A stretch of 7,292 nucleotides of DNA from the NCBI GenBank assembly GCA_017744755.1, contig JAGIAU010000110.1, positions 1 to 7,292 of the forward strand, written 5' to 3'. The position numbers were made by a program, and so were the translations under genes. The DNA comes from Microbacteriaceae bacterium. GTDB lineage: Bacteria; Actinomycetota; Actinomycetes; Actinomycetales; Microbacteriaceae. Positions 6,465-7,292 of this stretch are shown here, in pieces. The notes beneath the pieces were generated by a model. It was not told the DNA's origin. It worked only from the letters and a program-made list of their open reading frames with translations, and searched no databases. The stretch's first letter is position 1; each line of letters begins with the position of its first letter.

Positions 6465-6536
6465 CGCACCATGCCTGCACCGGAGCACGGTGCATCCACC
6501 GGTGGAACCGTGGTGCCGGTGTGGAGACATGGTGCG
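6465..6536. repeat. 72-bp interrupted inverted repeat between the convergent gene ends
   Basis: Nested arms pair in order: CGCACCATG (6465-6473) with CATGGTGCG (6528-6536), CACCGG (6478-6483) with CCGGTG (6516-6521), CACGGT (6486-6491) with ACCGTG (6507-6512), and the palindrome TCCACCGGTGGA (6495-6506) at the tip. That is 25 or more pairs with small internal loops, on either strand. A competing local hairpin is TGCACCG-GAGCA-CGGTGCA (6476-6494). It lies between the plus-strand DUF2510 array and the 3' end of trpA, so a bidirectional transcription terminator is the simplest role, though neither side has a U-run. It might also be a mobile-repeat or REP-like unit. Confidence 0.65.
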
Positions 6537-6554
6537 CGAGCGGCCCGACGCCCG

Positions 6555-6569
6555 CTGAGCGGGGCTCAG
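6555..6569 (-). terminator. Short hairpin over the trpA stop codon
   Basis: CTGAGC-GGG-GCTCAG on the plus strand is a perfect 6-bp stem with a 3-base loop. It includes the trpA stop (6566-6568). No U-run follows in the trpA direction, so it is at best a weak terminator or a 3'-end stabiliser, acting before the larger inverted repeat at 6465-6536. Confidence 0.35.
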
Positions 6570-7292
6570 GCGCGGCCGGAGAGCGTTCTCGCGAGCGCGG
6601 CCGCGCCCTCGGTGCCGCCGTCACGGACCGCCTTGACGACCGCCGTGCCGACGATCGCGCCGTCGGCGTAGGACCACACGTCCTCGACGTGCGCGCGGGT
6701 CGAGATCCCGATGCCGACGTAGGTGCGTTCCGCGCCCGCGGCCCGGATGCGGCCGACGAGGGCGCGGGCCTTCGAGTCGAGGTCCTCGCGCAGGCCCGTG
6801 ACGCCCATCGTGGAGACGGCGTAGACCCAGCCGCGGCTCGCGTCGGCGATGAGGCGCAGGCGCTCCTCGGTCGAGGTCGGGGCGGCGAGGAACACGCGCT
6901 CGAGGCCGGTGCGCTCGCCCGCCGCGATCCAGTCGGCTGCGGCGTCCGGCGTGATGTCGGGCGTGATGAGGCCCGTGCCGCCTGCAGCCTTGAAGTCGTC
7001 GGCGAAGCGGTCGACGCCGTACTGCAGCACGGGGTTCCAGTAGGTCATGACGTAGATGGGCGCCTCGGTGCGGGCGCGGATCGCCGCCGTCGCCTCGAAG
7101 ACGTGACGGAGGCGGAATCCGCCCTCAAGGGCCGCGTTCGCCGCCTCCTGGATGATCGGGCCGTCCATGACCGGGTCGGAGTACGGGACGCCGAGCTCGA
7201 GCGCGGTGAAGCCGTTGTCGACGAGCGCGACGGCGGCGTCGATCGAGCCCTGCAGCGTCGGGTAGCCGACCGGGAGGTAGCCGACCAGTTCC
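6566..7292 (-). CDS. trpA: Tryptophan synthase alpha subunit, 5' end cut off by the window
   Basis: Cleaves indole-3-glycerol phosphate to indole and glyceraldehyde-3-phosphate and channels the indole to TrpB, the last steps of tryptophan synthesis in the cytoplasm. The minus-strand frame is open from 7291 (ELVGYLPVGYPTLQ...) to TGA at 6566-6568: 241 codons, against about 260-275 in the family, so some 20-30 N-terminal residues lie outside. The catalytic Glu (E. coli Glu49) is in LELGVPYSDP (codon 7196-7198) and the catalytic Asp (Asp60) is in VMDGP (codon 7163-7165), with the expected spacing of 11. The active-site loop STMGVTG and the phosphate-binding GIGIS and GTAVV motifs are present. 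The ATG at 7168 lies inside the active-site region and cannot be the real start. trpB is expected beyond the right edge. The usual downstream neighbour lgt is displaced by the DUF2510 array. Confidence 0.97.
   Translation of the reverse strand, partial: ELVGYLPVGYPTLQGSIDAAVALVDNGFTALELGVPYSDPVMDGPIIQEAANAALEGGFRLRHVFEATAAIRARTEAPIYVMTYWNPVLQYGVDRFADDFKAAGGTGLITPDITPDAAADWIAAGERTGLERVFLAAPTSTEERLRLIADASRGWVYAVSTMGVTGLREDLDSKARALVGRIRAAGAERTYVGIGISTRAHVEDVWSYADGAIVGTAVVKAVRDGGTEGAAALARTLSGRA

Noticed and set aside
4927..6499. Minus-strand open frames opposite the DUF2510 genes (4927-5760 and 5678-6499)
   Set aside because: Arg/Asp/Ala-rich compositions without domains, and fully antisense to genes with clear DUF2510 and membrane segments.
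6477..6506. Mobile-element terminal repeat or attachment site
   Set aside because: No transposase, integrase or target-site duplication is visible; the sequence is better described as a hairpin of unknown type.
6246..6671. 141-codon plus-strand open frame overlapping the end of copy two and trpA
   Set aside because: Its first part is out of frame with the second DUF2510 gene and its end is antisense to trpA. Only the 6399-6455 part carries real homology and is reported as a pseudogene.
6566..7168. trpA as a complete 200-residue gene starting at the ATG at 7168
   Set aside because: The frame continues to the window edge and holds the catalytic Glu upstream of 7168, so that ATG is internal.

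Overview
The window is about 70% G+C by eye, with strong third-position GC bias. It carries a gene order typical of actinobacteria: trpA, then lgt, then gltB, all on the minus strand. The protein sequences (the Lgt signature, the actinobacterial TrpA N-terminus, and DUF2510 membrane proteins) suggest a member of the Micrococcales, probably Microbacteriaceae. That placement is inference; no rRNA or tRNA is present to confirm it.

Layout from left to right. Positions 1-3852 (minus) hold the large subunit of glutamate synthase, gltB. It runs off the left edge, so the last roughly 230-250 residues are missing. A 118-bp gap follows, with a ribosome binding site and a small hairpin. Positions 3971-4930 (minus) hold lgt, the prolipoprotein diacylglyceryl transferase. 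Between lgt and the next gene is a short (59 bp) divergent promoter region. In it both genes have a TANNNT -10 box exactly 6 bp before their start codon, so both mRNAs are probably leaderless. Positions 4990-6394 (plus) hold two tandem paralogous genes for DUF2510 membrane proteins. A broken third copy of the 5' end follows at 6399-6455. Then comes a 72-bp interrupted inverted repeat (6465-6536). Finally trpA (minus, 6566-7292) runs off the right edge, lacking its N-terminal ~20-30 residues.

TrpA, Lgt and GltB are housekeeping proteins for tryptophan synthesis, lipoprotein maturation and nitrogen assimilation. Their neighbourhood is a conserved order rather than one pathway. The DUF2510 array is the accessory part. 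It lies on the opposite strand between trpA and lgt, which in many actinobacteria are adjacent and co-directional, so lgt here needs its own promoter. The array seems to have grown by tandem duplication and its last copy then decayed; a 21-bp deletion between two 10-bp direct repeats explains the damage to its first codons.

I found no phage, transposase, CRISPR, toxin-antitoxin or defence genes. The points most worth a second look are the duplicated DUF2510 pair and its scar, the back-to-back leaderless promoters, and the long hairpin between the convergent 3' ends.
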